Origin: SLLG01 sp964403935
GTDB lineage: Bacteria > Verrucomicrobiota > Verrucomicrobiia > Opitutales > Oceanipulchritudinaceae
NCBI GenBank assembly: GCA_964403935.1
Contig: CAYOIB010000022.1
Coordinates: 1-33,591, forward strand
Length of the DNA: 33,591 nt
Direction: 5' to 3'
The notes below the pieces were generated by a model, which ran no database searches, had not been told where the DNA came from, and saw only the letters and a program-made list of their open reading frames with translations. Positions 31,941-33,591 of this stretch are shown piece by piece (position 1 is the stretch's first letter; each line of letters begins with the position of its first letter). Both the position numbers and the translations under genes were made by a program.

Positions 31941-32954
31941 ATGAATAGCCCGCATCCAACCGAAGAAAACATCTGGGTCTCCAAGACCCGCACACCGGAC
32001 CTCGACCAAGCGGAAGATGTCCGCAACCTGCCGAGCTCCGAACGCAGCGCCATCAAGATTTACCTTCAGGAGATTGGAAAGACCCCGCTCCTGAAGCCTT
32101 CCGAAGAAGTGGAGCTGGCCGCCATGATCAAGAACGGCAGCCATGAAGCCCGCGAGAAAATGATCAAAGCGAATCTGCGGCTCGTTGTGAAAATCGCTCA
32201 CGATTATGCAAATTTCGGCCTGCCCCTGCTGGACCTGATCAGCGAAGGCAATATCGGCCTGATCAAGGCGGTGGAACGTTTCGATCCCAACAAAGGGGGT
32301 AAGCTCTCCACCTACGCGGCCTGGTGGATCAAACAATCGATTAAACGGGCCCTGGCCAATCAGAGCAAAACGATCCGCCTCCCCGTTCACCTGGTCGATA
32401 AAATCGCCCGCATCCGGCGCACAGCCAACGAACTGGAAGAAGAACTCGGACGCGTCCCGACGGATGATGAACTGGCCCATGTTCTCGAAATGTCCGTCAA
32501 TAAAATCGCTCACCTGAAATCTGTCTCTGTCCGGCCCACCAGCCTGGACGCACCCGTGGGCGAAGATGAAGGCACCCGCTTTGGGGACCTGATTGGCGAC
32601 GAGAACAGCATCAACCCACTCGATTCCCTCAAGAACAAGAGCCTCCTTAACGACCTGAACTCAATGCTCGACAGCCTCGATCAACGCGAGGCGGATATCA
32701 TTCGGATGCGCTTCGGGATTGGAGGCGACAAGCCAAAAACCCTGGAAGAAGTTGGGGAACTCTTTGGGATCACCCGCGAACGGGTGCGCCAGCTCCAAAA
32801 CATCGCCCTCGCCCGCCTGCGGCGCACCTTGGCCGCCAAGGAAAAACAGCGCTCAAAGAAGGAGATTCGCGAAGAGGACATCTCGCGCCAGCGCATGGCC
32901 GTCATGCAAGAATTCTACCGCCTGAATGTTCAGCCCAAAATGACGGCAAACTGA
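31941..32954 (+). CDS. Sigma-70 family RNA polymerase sigma factor (RpoD/SigA-like)
   Basis: From ATG 31941 the product has 337 residues and directs RNA polymerase to promoters. Region 1.2 is present (AIKIYLQEIGKTPLLKPSEE, about 36-55). Region 2 is intact (ANLRLVVKIA, FDPNKGGKLSTYAAWWIKQSIKRAL), including the -10 recognition helix. Region 3 follows (RLPVHLVDKIARIRR), and region 4 has TLEEVGELFGITRERVRQLQ. The large region 1.1 of most primary sigma factors is missing, so this could be a short primary factor or a group 2 (RpoS-like) paralogue. The tail of about 35 basic residues after region 4 is longer than usual. It is followed by a strong terminator and appears to be transcribed alone. Confidence 0.92.
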   Translation: MNSPHPTEENIWVSKTRTPDLDQAEDVRNLPSSERSAIKIYLQEIGKTPLLKPSEEVELAAMIKNGSHEAREKMIKANLRLVVKIAHDYANFGLPLLDLISEGNIGLIKAVERFDPNKGGKLSTYAAWWIKQSIKRALANQSKTIRLPVHLVDKIARIRRTANELEEELGRVPTDDELAHVLEMSVNKIAHLKSVSVRPTSLDAPVGEDEGTRFGDLIGDENSINPLDSLKNKSLLNDLNSMLDSLDQREADIIRMRFGIGGDKPKTLEEVGELFGITRERVRQLQNIALARLRRTLAAKEKQRSKKEIREEDISRQRMAVMQEFYRLNVQPKMTAN

Positions 32955-32990
32955 GGGTTCCGCTTTCATCGGTTACACAGTCGATTCTGA

Positions 32991-33022
32991 GGGGCCCGCC
33001 GGAACAGCCAGCGGGCCCTTTT
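32991..33022 (+). terminator. Intrinsic terminator of the sigma factor gene
   Basis: GGGCCCGC (32992-32999) and GCGGGCCC (33011-33018) form a perfect 8-bp GC-only stem around an 11-nt loop, followed by TTTTAATT. It starts 37 bp after the sigma stop codon. Confidence 0.9.
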
Positions 33023-33046
33023 AATTAAGGGTTTTCGCAACAAGCT

Positions 33047-33382
33047 TCAGAGCTGCCGCACGTCTTGCTCCTTTTCCATTGTCATCCCCGATCTCTCCGG
33101 AACAGCAAACGCTACATGAGAACAGGCTACCCACTTCTGGCCTTCCTCGCGCGGCTTCTTTCTCCGGGAATGGGCGACAACCTCTGAGCGACCCGAGTCG
33201 ACGACAAATCCACCCTCAGCGGCATCGCCCATCCTGAACTCTGTCAGCGGCCCACAGCCATGGGCGGTGTCTGGACCTTCGGAGCGGTCGACAACAACCT
33301 GCTTATCCGCCGAACAGGTCTCCAACGACATCCACGCAAATATTAGATAGAAGGACACGGCCGGCGGGCCCACCGGCACCAC
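33047..33382 (-). CDS. Possible small secreted protein, uncertain
   Basis: The frame encodes 111 residues from GTG 33382. A hydrophobic segment (PPAVSFYLIFAWM) near the N-terminus could be a signal sequence, though the n-region has no basic residue. The rest is a mixed charged sequence that looks protein-like (DKQVVVDRSEGPD, SRRKKPREEGQKW). No family is recognised and no ribosome binding site is seen. If it is not real, 32955-33541 is an intergenic stretch with only the sigma terminator. Confidence 0.35.
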   Translation of the reverse strand: MVPVGPPAVSFYLIFAWMSLETCSADKQVVVDRSEGPDTAHGCGPLTEFRMGDAAEGGFVVDSGRSEVVAHSRRKKPREEGQKWVACSHVAFAVPERSGMTMEKEQDVRQL

Positions 33383-33541
33383 CGAAAAGTGACCAAAATG
33401 GCTTCTCTTCAGCCCAAGCCCTCGATTCTACCCCCCTTAAACATCCCCCACCGTCCGGGGATTTGGGAAAAAAGAGTTGATTCCTGCTGAGGCCGCACAT
33501 AGCGTGTGTATGTTCATCCTCAAAGGCTTAAACAATTCATC

Positions 33542-33591
33542 ATGAAAATCGCTTCAAAAATCCTATCTGTCGTCGGGACGCTTCTGCTTTC
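33542..33591 (+). CDS. Start of an exported protein, cut by window edge
   Basis: ATG at 33542 opens MKIASKILSVVGTLLL, a typical signal-peptide start with two lysines and a hydrophobic core, running off the right edge. Only 16 codons are visible, so no function can be given. Confidence 0.5.
   Translation, partial: MKIASKILSVVGTLLL

Overview
The window is a G+C-rich bacterial chromosome segment, most likely from the PVC superphylum and probably Verrucomicrobiota (Opitutae-like). The evidence is gene content only: LL-diaminopimelate aminotransferase (DapL), a eukaryote-type HisA, a SET-domain protein, an ABA4-like membrane protein, an integron integrase of the long environmental type, and many genes without a clear Shine-Dalgarno site. 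This placement is an inference.

Layout. (1) Positions 1-2.8 kb form an accessory, partly AT-richer island: an integron integrase gene (intI, +), an attI-like site upstream of it, and a divergent, window-truncated membrane-protein gene that is well placed to be the first cassette. A secreted protein gene and an XRE regulator follow. (2) At 2.95-5.3 kb lie tRNA-Pro(CGG), a remnant of a response-regulator gene, an uncharacterised conserved gene and an intact response regulator whose C-terminus matches the remnant. (3) At 5.5-9.3 kb are a GNAT-hisA pair (+) and a tightly packed minus-strand group SET protein -> exonuclease III -> LmbE/PIG-L deacetylase. (4) At 9.3-14.6 kb are a TPR protein, an NSS-family sodium symporter with a MetS-like small subunit, a lipoprotein, an Hpt protein (-) and an MsbA-like ABC exporter. 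(5) At 14.7-15.9 kb is a non-coding stretch with three diverged tandem units of about 245 bp, ending at tRNA-Leu(TAG). (6) At 16.1-22.4 kb is a minus-strand run panC -> nadB -> panE -> 3-hydroxyisobutyrate-dehydrogenase-like -> coaD -> MFS transporter, serving coenzyme A and NAD synthesis; its PanC has unusual active-site substitutions. (7) At 22.5-25.8 kb are dapL and a lipoprotein (+), a CDF metal transporter (-) and an ABA4-like protein (+). (8) At 25.8-29.4 kb a minus-strand run encodes hybrid histidine kinase -> purM -> rsmG. (9) At 29.5-33.6 kb are a small basic protein (-) divergent from trpE (+), a 0.56 kb intergenic stretch with hairpins, a sigma-70 family factor with a strong terminator, and the start of an exported protein at the window edge.

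Most of the window is core metabolism. The parts most likely to repay study are the integron head (attI-like site, three-armed repeat, extended integrase), the tandem repeat array next to tRNA-Leu, and the divergent PanC. I found no CRISPR array, no insertion sequence and no rRNA gene.
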